A stretch of 6,114 nucleotides of DNA from Oligoflexia bacterium (GCA_013152105.1 JAADHA010000211.1:1-6114), one strand, 5' to 3'; positions 1 to 5,688 are shown, counted from the first letter of the stretch. Made by a program: numbers and translations. The notes: generated by a model not told the origin, from the sequence alone.

Positions 1-774
1 GCCTCGGACTGCCTGGCGGAGTTGGACCGCCACGAACCAGATCTGGTCATGCTCGACCTGATGATGCCAATTGTCAGTGGGCTCGACCTGTGCCGCCTGA
101 TCCGGTCCAGCGCGCGCTGGTGCGAGCTGCCCCTGGTCGCCGTCACGGCCTGGACAGATCCCGAGGTCCGCGCCACAGCCTACCGCGCCGGGGCCGATGA
201 CTACCTTGCCAAGCCGCTGGTCGAAGAGGAGTTGGGCGCTCGGATCGTCAAGCGGGCTCAGCGAGCAAGCCAGGATCGAGATGTACGAGAACGGGATGGC
301 CTGACGGACCTTCTGCTGCGGTCGCCCTTTCTGCACCGTACCGAACAACTACTGGCCGCGGCGAGACGCCGGGCGGCCTCGTTCTGTGTGGCCATGGTCG
401 ACATCGACCACTTCAAGCAGGTCAACGACACGCACGGTCACCTGGTGGGCGACCAGGTGCTGGCGGCCGTTGGCCGTATTCTCAGACAGGGCGTGCGAAC
501 CGAGGACTTTTGCGCCCGCTGGGGTGGAGAGGAATTCGCCATCGCGCTGGTCGGCTCCAGCACGGACCAGGCCCAACGGGTCCTGCATCGCTTGCTGGAT
601 ACCGTCCAGGCCTTTGGCTTCAACGGTGCCCAAAACCAGATCTTCCATGTCAGCTTCAGCGGCGGAGTAGCATGCAGCGAGACGACTCCAGGCAACGCAT
701 CCACCTTGATCGCGCAGGCTGACCAAGCCCTGTATCGAGCCAAGGCGGCGGGCCGTCAACGCATACTGTCGTGA
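1..774 (+). CDS. PleD-like response regulator diguanylate cyclase (receiver + GGDEF), 5' partial
   Basis: Makes the second messenger c-di-GMP from two GTP, under control of a phosphorylated receiver domain, in the cytoplasm. The reading frame is open to base 1, so the N-terminus (including the acidic pair of the receiver) is missing; the in-frame TTG at 22 is not a real start. Counting residues from base 1: receiver domain to about 80, with the phospho-acceptor Asp in VMLDLMMP (codon 55-57), the switch Thr in AVTAW (145-147) and the conserved Lys in LAKPL (211-213). The GGDEF domain spans about 98-257, with the metal-binding VDIDHFKQVND, the active-site GGEEF (523-537) and a c-di-GMP inhibitory RxxD site, RTED (496-507), exactly five residues before it. 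The Asn of the usual DxLTxLxNR is replaced by Leu (DGLTDLLLR). The domain order resembles PleD with only one receiver visible. The stop is 11 nt before the tadE-like start, suggesting co-transcription. Confidence 0.95.
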   Translation, partial: ASDCLAELDRHEPDLVMLDLMMPIVSGLDLCRLIRSSARWCELPLVAVTAWTDPEVRATAYRAGADDYLAKPLVEEELGARIVKRAQRASQDRDVRERDGLTDLLLRSPFLHRTEQLLAAARRRAASFCVAMVDIDHFKQVNDTHGHLVGDQVLAAVGRILRQGVRTEDFCARWGGEEFAIALVGSSTDQAQRVLHRLLDTVQAFGFNGAQNQIFHVSFSGGVACSETTPGNASTLIAQADQALYRAKAAGRQRILS

Positions 775-781
775 AGAAGGA
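775..781 (+). promoter_or_regulatory. Ribosome binding site that decides the TadE-like start
   Basis: AGAAGGA lies 4 nt before the ATG at 786. An in-frame GTG at 771, overlapping the TGA of the cyclase gene, would add five residues but has no purine-rich stretch before it. The ATG at 786 is therefore preferred. The spacing is slightly short, so the GTG cannot be wholly excluded. Confidence 0.55.
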
Positions 782-785
782 CCAC

Positions 786-1196
786 ATGCGAACCAGACAT
801 CTCCGTCATCTGTCCGCAAAGCGACGCGGTACGGTCGCCATCGAGTTTGCCCTGACCCTGTCCCTGCTGGTCGTGGTGGCACTGTCCATCAGCGAGATCG
901 GCATCTTCCTCTCCCAGCAGCAACGCTTCGTCCAGGCCACCTTCGAAGCGACCCGCTTCGCGGCCATCACCCCCGGCTCCCCGACCCAGGCGGATGTCCT
1001 CACCCACGCGCTGTACACACTCGAACAGATGGGGATGCCCACCAGCGATCTCTCGCTGTCTGCCGTCTGGGCCACGGATGGGACCGACCAGATCGTAACC
1101 GTCACGATGCAGCTCCCTGCGACCGCCCTGGCAGGGTTCGTCAGTCTGCCCGCAAGCTACTCTCAGCAGTTCACAGCCGTCGTAAGGCCCGGATAA
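786..1196 (+). CDS. TadE-like pseudopilin (Tad/Flp pilus assembly)
   Basis: A 136-residue minor pseudopilin of the TadE/TadG type, expected in the inner membrane and envelope as part of the Tad (tight adherence) or Flp pilus machine. A short basic N-terminus (RTRHLRHLSAKRR) is followed by GTVAIEFAL and one hydrophobic helix, about residues 16-38. Gly15 followed by Glu at +5 and Phe at +6 fits the prepilin-peptidase site known for TadE/TadF, with predicted cleavage between Gly15 and Thr16. The rest is a periplasmic domain ending in a beta-rich stretch (QIVTVTMQLP). It sits between the cyclase gene (11 nt) and the TadG-like gene (1 nt), so all three are probably one operon. The family call rests on motif and context; assignment to TadE rather than TadF or another TadE-like paralogue is less sure. 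No other tad genes (ATPase, secretin, prepilin peptidase) are in the window. Confidence 0.85.
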   Translation: MRTRHLRHLSAKRRGTVAIEFALTLSLLVVVALSISEIGIFLSQQQRFVQATFEATRFAAITPGSPTQADVLTHALYTLEQMGMPTSDLSLSAVWATDGTDQIVTVTMQLPATALAGFVSLPASYSQQFTAVVRPG

Positions 1197-1197
1197 G

Positions 1198-2295
1198 ATG
1201 CGCACGCTCAGGGACGGCCATCGACGTCGTGGAAGCTACGGTGGGATGTTGATCCTGACCCTGCCGACGATCGTCGGTGCGGGCACCATCAGCGTCGACC
1301 TGTCCAGTCAAAAGATCGCGCGCACCCAGCTCCAAGCGGTCTCGGACATCGCGGCGATGGCCGGAACCGACCTGCTCGACGGCACCACGGCCGGCCTGGT
1401 GGCCGCCCAGGACACGGCCGCCAGAGCGGCGGCACGTAATTCTGTCGGCGGCGCGCCCGTGGTGATCCCCGACGCCCAGATGCTGCTGGGCGCGTGGGAC
1501 TCCACGTCGCAGACGCTGTCCACCACCGCGGCCACAGCCGACATCAACTCCATCCAAGTTCAGGCCAGCCGCGACAACCTGGACACCAGCTTTGCCAAGA
1601 TCATCTTGAACCAGCGCACGATGGGCGCAAGCGGGCGCTCGACCGGCTTCAACCCACCCGACGACGCGGCGAGCGCGGTGCGTTGCTACCTGCCCATCGC
1701 CATCCCTGCCTGCCTCTTCGACCTGTACACGACCGACGAACTCTCTGACATCACCCTGGTCCTCAACCCAGCGGGCATCGACAATGCGGGCTGGGGTCGC
1801 ATCGGGGGCCACCCGAACGCCAGTTGGATCCGCGACCAGCTCGAGGACTGCGAGCAGGACGGCATCGCCACCGTTGGAGATGAAGTCGGCCTGCAGAACG
1901 GTGTGGTCAACAGCGCCCTCGACGAGATCCACGACCAGATCGTGGACTCGGAGACCGAGTGGGATGACGATGAGTGGGGCGAAGAGCCGGATCCCATGTG
2001 CCACAGTTCCCTGGCCGAAGATGACGATGACGACGGAGGAGAAGACTGCGACGACGAGGACGACGGCGATCATGAGAGCGAAGATGAAGCAGACGACGAT
2101 GGCAGCTCGCACGCCTCAGGACACAGTGACGATGACCATGGGCACAGCGCTTCCCGTTCAAGCGAGGACGACGACGGGAGCTACAGCGAGGACGACGAGG
2201 ACAGCGCGCACGACGATGAGGGCGACGATGCGCACGACGACGAGGGCGACGACGCGCACGACGACGAGCGAGCACGACGACGAGCACGGCTGTGA
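1198..2295 (+). CDS. TadG-like pilus assembly protein with acidic tract, frame interrupted
   Basis: The N-terminal 357 residues of a TadG-related (TadE/G-like) envelope protein, then eight out-of-frame residues (RARRRARL) and a TGA. A basic N-terminus (RDGHRRRGSYGG) and one hydrophobic segment (about 15-34) are followed by VDLSSQKIARTQLQAVSDIAAMAG. This is the Tad-like pattern in which a single anchor leads into VD, then a Q-L-Q-A-D-A-A-A-G helix. Unlike the TadE-like neighbour, no Glu stands at +5 after the Gly, so prepilin processing is not expected. A domain with CYLPIAIPAC (163-172) and a NASW/QNG region reaches about 248. Residues 250-357 are almost only Asp, Glu, His, Ser and Gly, with a repeated AHDDEGDD unit. 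The conserved C-terminus continues in the next frame from 2270. Bridging the one-base difference gives a 464-residue protein. The start is 1 nt after the TAA of the tadE-like gene, so translational coupling is likely. Confidence 0.75.
   Translation: MRTLRDGHRRRGSYGGMLILTLPTIVGAGTISVDLSSQKIARTQLQAVSDIAAMAGTDLLDGTTAGLVAAQDTAARAAARNSVGGAPVVIPDAQMLLGAWDSTSQTLSTTAATADINSIQVQASRDNLDTSFAKIILNQRTMGASGRSTGFNPPDDAASAVRCYLPIAIPACLFDLYTTDELSDITLVLNPAGIDNAGWGRIGGHPNASWIRDQLEDCEQDGIATVGDEVGLQNGVVNSALDEIHDQIVDSETEWDDDEWGEEPDPMCHSSLAEDDDDDGGEDCDDEDDGDHESEDEADDDGSSHASGHSDDDHGHSASRSSEDDDGSYSEDDEDSAHDDEGDDAHDDEGDDAHDDERARRRARL
2206..2268 (+). repeat. 24-bp tandem repeat encoding AHDDEGDD
   Basis: Two full 24-bp units (2206-2229 and 2230-2253) and a 15-bp partial third (2254-2268) begin GCGCACGACGAYGAG. 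They differ only by T/C at third codon positions. A related EHDDE unit follows at 2270-2284, in the shifted frame. The unit is a multiple of three, so gain or loss of a whole unit would change protein length but not frame. Confidence 0.85.
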
Positions 2296-2593
2296 GCACG
2301 ACAGCGGGCACGACGACGACGGCGACTATGGCAAGACCCTTGAGGGTCCCATCATCGTCTTTGATGGCGGCTCTGACTACTGCGAAGGGTCGGGTGGGCA
2401 GTTCAACGGCTACGAGCCGGTGATCGGCTTCGCCTGGGCCGTGATCTACGATGTCCGGACGGAAGGCAGCGCGAGTGAGAAGAACATCCGCGTCAAGATC
2501 GACACCGAAGCCGAAGAGGCATTCGGGCTGGTCGGAGGCGGGACGCTGTACGCGGGCGTCACCCACGCCACGCCTGGCGTGATCGTCCGCTGA
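2270..2593 (+). CDS. C-terminal part of the TadG-like protein, in the +1 shifted frame
   Basis: A 107-residue continuation that starts exactly one base after the last sensible codon (GAG, 2266-2268) of the upstream frame. It begins by carrying on the same acidic His/Asp pattern (EHDDEHGCEHDSGHDDDGDYG). It then has an ordered domain with GPIIVFDGG, a Cys in DYCEG, and EPVIGFAWAVIYDV, which resembles the conserved end of TadG-like proteins (V-G-F-A-x-V-x-I-x-D-V). It has no convincing start codon of its own. If C2269 is extra, or is skipped, both parts join cleanly. The alternatives are a real frameshift mutation, a sequence error in this repetitive GAC/GAG stretch, or +1 recoding. As it stands this is a fragment, not an independent gene. 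Confidence 0.7.
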   Translation, partial: EHDDEHGCEHDSGHDDDGDYGKTLEGPIIVFDGGSDYCEGSGGQFNGYEPVIGFAWAVIYDVRTEGSASEKNIRVKIDTEAEEAFGLVGGGTLYAGVTHATPGVIVR

Positions 2594-2706
2594 CCGATCC
2601 GACACGGTCTCTCGAGGGTGAGTTGTACCATGGAATGTGCCACGGCCCTTTGGAATGCGGAACAGAGGAACAATGTGGCGAGAGCGGGCAGCATTCTTCT
2701 TGTAAT

Positions 2707-2741
2707 TTCGGCGACTTCCAAATCATGTCACACTCGCCGAA
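2707..2741. repeat. Inverted repeat TTCGGCGA / TCGCCGAA, possible operator or leader hairpin
   Basis: Perfect 8-bp arms at 2707-2714 and 2734-2741 are separated by 19 nt. A second overlapping pairing (GACTTC 2713-2718 with GAAGTC 2739-2744) is possible and excludes the first. It lies 54-89 nt before the protease start, so it could be a regulator site or an mRNA leader structure. The spacer is too long and there is no U-run, so it is not an intrinsic terminator. Confidence 0.4.
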
Positions 2742-2785
2742 GTCAGCATGCTTCTTGCAATGGCTCAGGGCGCATCCATGCCAAC

Positions 2786-2790
2786 GGAGA
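2786..2790 (+). promoter_or_regulatory. Ribosome binding site that decides the protease start
   Basis: GGAGA lies 5 nt before the ATG at 2796 (8 nt before the following ATG at 2799). The upstream in-frame ATGs at 2748, 2760 and 2778 would put polar residues ahead of the signal peptide and lack such a site. Starting at 2796 gives a textbook secretory signal. Confidence 0.6.
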
Positions 2791-2795
2791 TTCCC

Positions 2796-4043
2796 ATGAT
2801 GTTCGTCCTCCCGCTGCTCCCGCTGCTCCCGCTGCTGCTGCTGCCCCATGCCAGCGCCGCCTCCACGGCCAGCACCCTTCAAAGACCTGCACCAGCTTCC
2901 ACCCAGGTCCTGGTCAAGCTCGTCGACTTCAAGCAGGCAGACCGCCTGGCCCAGGACTTCGGTCTGGACATCGGGACCACCATCCCTCAGCTCAACATCG
3001 TCGCCTTGCATGTGCCACCCTCCGACTCCATGCAGTCCATCATCGGAGACCTCACCGCCGATCCCCGCGTGCTGTACGCCGAGCCTGAACAACAAGTCGA
3101 AGCACTCGCCGTTCCTGACCCGATGGAAGGACAGCAGTGGAACTTCCGCCAGATCGGTGCCCACATCGCGTGGCGGTGCGGTGCCACTGGAGCGGGGATC
3201 GTGGTCGCGGTGGTGGACACGGGTCTCGCGACCTACGGCGAGGACACACCGAGCTGGCTGCCCGGGGTCGACTTCGTGGACAATGACGATGATCCCGACG
3301 ATCTGAACGGACACGGCACGCATGTGGCGGGGACGATCGCCCAGACCACCGGCAATGGGATCGGCGTCGCAGGAGTGGCCTATGACGCCCGAATCCTCCC
3401 CGTGCGGGTACTCGACGCGGCGGGCTCGGGTACGACCACAAACGTCGCCGCTGGCATGGTGTGGGCGGTCGACGAGGGTGCCGACATCATCAACCTGTCG
3501 CTGGGCGGCTCGTCGTCGAGCTCAGCGATCGAGGACGCCGTCGCCTACGCACGCCACGCGGACGTCGTCGTCGTCGCGGCGGCTGGCAATTCCGGAACCT
3601 CGGGCGTCTCCTACCCGGCGGCCACCGAGGGTGTGATCGCGGTCGCCGCGACCACCCGAAGCGGTGACCACGCCTGGTACAGCAGCACGGGTCCAGAGAT
3701 CGCCTTCGCAGCCCCCGGCGGTGACACGACCGGCACGGGTGAGGGTATCATCCAGGAGACCACGAGCGGGGACGACGACGGATCGACCATCTTCGAGGAG
3801 CTGGTGGGGACCAGCATGGCGACTCCGCATGTGTCCGCCGCCTACGCGATCCTGCTGTCCCTCGGCGCCAGTGTTGACGAAGCGACCGAGTCCCTGAAGA
3901 TCACCGCGGATGACCTCGGCACGACCGGAGACGACGACACCTACGGAGCGGGTGAGATCCGCATCGGGGCCGCCACCCGCGTGTACTTGACCGAGCACGT
4001 GACCCACGATCCCGCCGAGACCTACCTCATCTGTCATCCTTGA
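2796..4043 (+). CDS. Secreted subtilisin-like serine protease (S8 family) with I9-like propeptide
   Basis: A 415-residue endopeptidase exported by Sec and expected to act outside the cell or in the periplasm. The signal peptide (about 1-21) has a hydrophobic core built of Pro-Leu-Leu repeats and an Ala-Ser-Ala cleavage site. Residues about 35-104 resemble an inhibitor-I9 propeptide (TQVLVKLV to YAEPEQQVEAL), implying autocatalytic maturation. The catalytic domain runs from about 108 to 398. It opens with the thermitase/fervidolysin-like QW..RQIGAHIAW and has catalytic Asp141 in VVDTG, His173 in NGHGTHVAGT, oxyanion Asn265 in AAGNSG and Ser340 in GTSMATPH. An Asp-rich stretch before the His (DNDDDPDD) may bind calcium, as in relatives. 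There is no P-domain or other C-terminal extension. Only two cysteines (Cys128 and Cys412) remain after signal removal and could form a disulfide. The gene is separated from the pilus genes by 202 nt, so it probably has its own promoter. Its substrate is unknown. Confidence 0.95.
   Translation: MMFVLPLLPLLPLLLLPHASAASTASTLQRPAPASTQVLVKLVDFKQADRLAQDFGLDIGTTIPQLNIVALHVPPSDSMQSIIGDLTADPRVLYAEPEQQVEALAVPDPMEGQQWNFRQIGAHIAWRCGATGAGIVVAVVDTGLATYGEDTPSWLPGVDFVDNDDDPDDLNGHGTHVAGTIAQTTGNGIGVAGVAYDARILPVRVLDAAGSGTTTNVAAGMVWAVDEGADIINLSLGGSSSSSAIEDAVAYARHADVVVVAAAGNSGTSGVSYPAATEGVIAVAATTRSGDHAWYSSTGPEIAFAAPGGDTTGTGEGIIQETTSGDDDGSTIFEELVGTSMATPHVSAAYAILLSLGASVDEATESLKITADDLGTTGDDDTYGAGEIRIGAATRVYLTEHVTHDPAETYLICHP
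2811..2837 (+). repeat. 9-bp tandem repeat in the signal-peptide coding region
   Basis: Three consecutive CCGCTGCTS units (2811-2819, 2820-2828, 2829-2837) encode Pro-Leu-Leu three times and form the hydrophobic core of the protease signal peptide. The first two are identical; the third differs in its last base. Slippage would alter the core length in steps of three residues without changing frame. Confidence 0.7.
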
Positions 4044-4100
4044 GCCCACCTGGCTAGCTGCCCGAAGGACAACCCCGCGAGGGCTCGTTAGCGTGAACGG

Positions 4101-5123
4101 ATGCACCCCCGCATGCTTCGTCTCGGTCTGGTCCTTTTCGGTGGATGCGTGGGGCTTGTCGCAGCCGAGCTGACCGTACGCGGCACACACGCGGACCAGG
4201 CGGCCGTGAACCGCGCCCTGGCCTACAGCATGGCCGATGTCGCCGTCCGCGAACCGGACCCGGGCTTCCTGCAGTATCGCTCCCGACCGGGCGCGCACGG
4301 TGTCTTCGACGGGCGTTACGGCCCCTACACGGTCACGATCGGGCCCGACGGCGACCGCGGCGGCCAGCTCCCCATCACCCGCCGGCCCGGCAGCCTGCGG
4401 ATCGCCGTCATCGGCGCGTCCACGGTCTTCGGTGCCGACGTGAGCGATGAACAGACCCTGCCCGCGCGCCTCCAGGACGCGCTGCGCGCCCGCGGGGTCG
4501 ACGCCGACGTTGGCAACTTCGGGGTCAGCGCGTGGGTCACCTCGCAGATCGCCCACCAGGGCCGCATGCTGCTGGACCGGGATCTGGACCTGCTGATCTT
4601 CATCCACACCAACCAGGGACCGCGACCCTTCCTGTGGCCCGGAGACCTCGACACGGCCGACTTCTCCGCCTGGTTCGACGCGGACCCCCAGCGCTGGCTG
4701 GAGAACATCCCTGGGGCCGGGTTGCCCGACCCTCTCCACGTCTTCCTGCTCCAGCACAGCGCCGCGTGGCGACTGGTCACCGCGCGCCTCCGAGGCGAAG
4801 CAAACGCGGCGAGAAGACACGCCTACGCGCTCGGTCGCCAAGAAGTCCTCGCCCTCCAGTCCGACGCTGCCCAGGCCGGGGTCCCCGTCGTGACCCTGCT
4901 GTGGCCCGAGGGCTGGGATGGCTGGCCCCAGGATCTCCCTCCCCTGTCGGCCGACCGGGCCGTGGACCTGGACAGCCTGGTGGAAGACCCGGCCTTGAAG
5001 GTCGAGCACCCGCCGCCCGAGGGGCTGGCCTGGTACGGAAAGCTGCTGGCCGATCTGGTGCTGGACCGCGGCTGGCTGCCGATCACCACGCCCCCGGCGT
5101 CCCCTGTGGCACCGGAACGATGA
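4101..5123 (+). CDS. Membrane-anchored SGNH/GDSL hydrolase-like protein
   Basis: A 340-residue protein of the SGNH-hydrolase fold (esterase or acetyl-hydrolase type), likely anchored in the inner membrane facing the periplasm. The N-terminal hydrophobic segment (about 6-22) ends in AELTVRG, typical of this family's signal anchor. A beta-strand region with YTVTIGPDGDRGG precedes block I, IAVIGASTVFG (101-111), where Ser107 is the expected nucleophile but the usual GDS reads GAS. Block II is NFGVSAW (139-145). Block III is probably HTNQG (169-173), with the usual Asn-Asp reading Asn-Gln. Block V is EHPPPEGLAWYG, with His303 present but no Asp two or three residues before it. The fold call is good; activity is uncertain. 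The start at 4101 has no strong ribosome binding site, and the ATG at 4113 is a possible alternative. It is 57 nt after the protease gene on the same strand, and its end overlaps a convergent gene by 41 bp. Confidence 0.75.
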   Translation: MHPRMLRLGLVLFGGCVGLVAAELTVRGTHADQAAVNRALAYSMADVAVREPDPGFLQYRSRPGAHGVFDGRYGPYTVTIGPDGDRGGQLPITRRPGSLRIAVIGASTVFGADVSDEQTLPARLQDALRARGVDADVGNFGVSAWVTSQIAHQGRMLLDRDLDLLIFIHTNQGPRPFLWPGDLDTADFSAWFDADPQRWLENIPGAGLPDPLHVFLLQHSAAWRLVTARLRGEANAARRHAYALGRQEVLALQSDAAQAGVPVVTLLWPEGWDGWPQDLPPLSADRAVDLDSLVEDPALKVEHPPPEGLAWYGKLLADLVLDRGWLPITTPPASPVAPER

Positions 5124-5340
5124 CGACGTCGGGTCGCGCGACCCGCAGCGGCCAGGCCAACTCGCCCTCGCGGCCATCTCGGCGGCGCACCACCTGCACC
5201 GTGGCCCCTGGGGGCAGGGTCTTCGCCAGCTCGGCCGCGTGGCGCCGCAGCGCCGTGGCGCCGTCGGTGCTGCACTGCTCGAACAGCTCATCGGCCCCGA
5301 CCAAGGGCCAGCCCAGCACCGGGACCACGGGCACGGCCGC
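5083..5340 (-). CDS. C-terminal soluble piece after the in-frame TAG
   Basis: In the same frame as the middle piece, beginning straight after the TAG with AAVPVVPVLGWPLVG and ending at a TGA (5083-5085). It encodes about 85 residues: a predicted helix (ATALRRHAAELAKTL), then ATVQVVRRRDG, GELAWPL and ARPDVVIVPVP. Codons end almost always in G or C, so the segment looks coding and not a chance frame. Used alone it could start at the GTG at 5334, seven bases into the piece, but no ribosome binding site precedes that. Its role would be the periplasmic tail of the membrane protein, or a small separate protein translated by coupling. The last 41 bp overlap the end of the SGNH-like gene on the other strand. 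Confidence 0.5.
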   Translation of the reverse strand, partial: AAVPVVPVLGWPLVGADELFEQCSTDGATALRRHAAELAKTLPPGATVQVVRRRDGREGELAWPLRVARPDVVIVPVPQGTPGAW

Positions 5341-5688
5341 CTAGGGGTCCCGCCGCCCGCGCACCGCCGCGACCTGGCTGACCAGGGCAAAGGACACAGG
5401 CAGCATCAGGGTCAGCGTCAGGGCAAGGGCCAGCCGCCGCCCCCGCAGCCAGGCGCCGAGAAAGGGCAGCGCGGCGACCACCGCGGCCTGGAGATAGCGC
5501 GCCTCCAGGCGGCCACCCAGCAGGGCCGCGGTGCCCAAGGCCGCCACCAGGGGTGAGACCACGGCCACTCGCGTCCAGGGCGTGATCTTCCGTTGGACCA
5601 GCACGGTGAAGGGCGCCAGCCAGACCAGCGGCGCACCGGCCCACAACGGCGTCTTCAGCAAGGCATCTAGCCCGGACCGAAACCAGCG
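5341..5688 (-). CDS. Middle piece of the broken membrane protein
   Basis: Begins in sense at RWFRSGLDALLKTPLW, one frame away from the preceding piece. It has about four more hydrophobic helices (LWAGAPLVWLAPFTVLV, VAVVSPLVAALGTAALLGG, YLQAAVVAALPFLGAWL, LALALTLTLMLPVSFALV), then VAAVRGRRDP and a TAG. The frame stays open upstream to about 6087, but there it gives an Arg/Pro/Gly-rich, non-membrane sequence typical of a shadow, so the real coding start of this frame is near 5688. It has no ribosome binding site of its own. Confidence 0.6.
   Translation of the reverse strand, partial: RWFRSGLDALLKTPLWAGAPLVWLAPFTVLVQRKITPWTRVAVVSPLVAALGTAALLGGRLEARYLQAAVVAALPFLGAWLRGRRLALALTLTLMLPVSFALVSQVAAVRGRRDP

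Larger units (their letters stand above)
2594..2795 (+). promoter_or_regulatory. Intergenic region before the protease gene; probable promoter region
   Basis: About 200 nt without a credible gene in any frame. The segment from about 2693 to 2732 is clearly richer in A/T than its surroundings, as expected for a promoter. A weak -35-like TTGTAA (2700-2705) has only a poor -10 candidate (TCATGT, 2723-2728), so no specific promoter is claimed. It also holds the inverted repeat at 2707-2741 and two direct TGGAATG copies at 2631-2637 and 2651-2657, starting 20 nt apart. No T-tract terminator follows the TadG-like gene. Confidence 0.35.

Noticed and set aside
1171..2112. Minus-strand open frame of about 310 codons opposite the TadG-like gene
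   Set aside because: The plus strand carries the TadG-like pattern. The minus frame has a hydrophobic start only because it mirrors Asp/Glu codons, and shows no family signature.
2266..2275. Programmed +1 ribosomal frameshift as the main explanation in the TadG-like gene
   Set aside because: There is no recognised slippery site, stop codon or stimulator pattern at the junction (GAG-C-GAG). It is kept only as an alternative to mutation or sequence error.
2206..2284. Short repeats considered as a CRISPR array
   Set aside because: The units are directly adjacent 24-bp coding repeats with no unique spacers, inside a reading frame.
1907..2605. Minus-strand Arg/His-rich frame that looks like a nucleic-acid-binding protein
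   Set aside because: The Arg/His runs are the reverse complement of GAC/GAG-rich codons in the acidic tract; this is a composition artefact.
2592..2609. GACCG/CGGTC hairpin after the TadG-like gene as a terminator
   Set aside because: It has only a 5-bp stem with an 8-nt loop and no T-run after it.
2748..2795. Earlier protease start at the ATG at 2748
   Set aside because: It would place 16 mostly non-hydrophobic residues before the signal peptide, while GGAGA sits at good spacing before the ATG at 2796.
4042..4086. GAGCCC/GGGCTC inverted repeat between the protease and SGNH-like genes
   Set aside because: Six-base arms are 33 nt apart with no T-run, so chance is likely and it is not a convincing terminator.
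5341..5343. Amber codon as pyrrolysine
   Set aside because: The position is between membrane and tail in a glycosyltransferase-like protein, not a methylamine methyltransferase, and nothing in the window encodes the needed machinery.
3522..5390. Very long minus-strand open frame of about 620 codons
   Set aside because: It lies opposite the protease and SGNH-like genes, which have clear family motifs. Its translation is a low-complexity Arg/Gly/Val/Asp shadow caused by high GC, with no recognisable domain.
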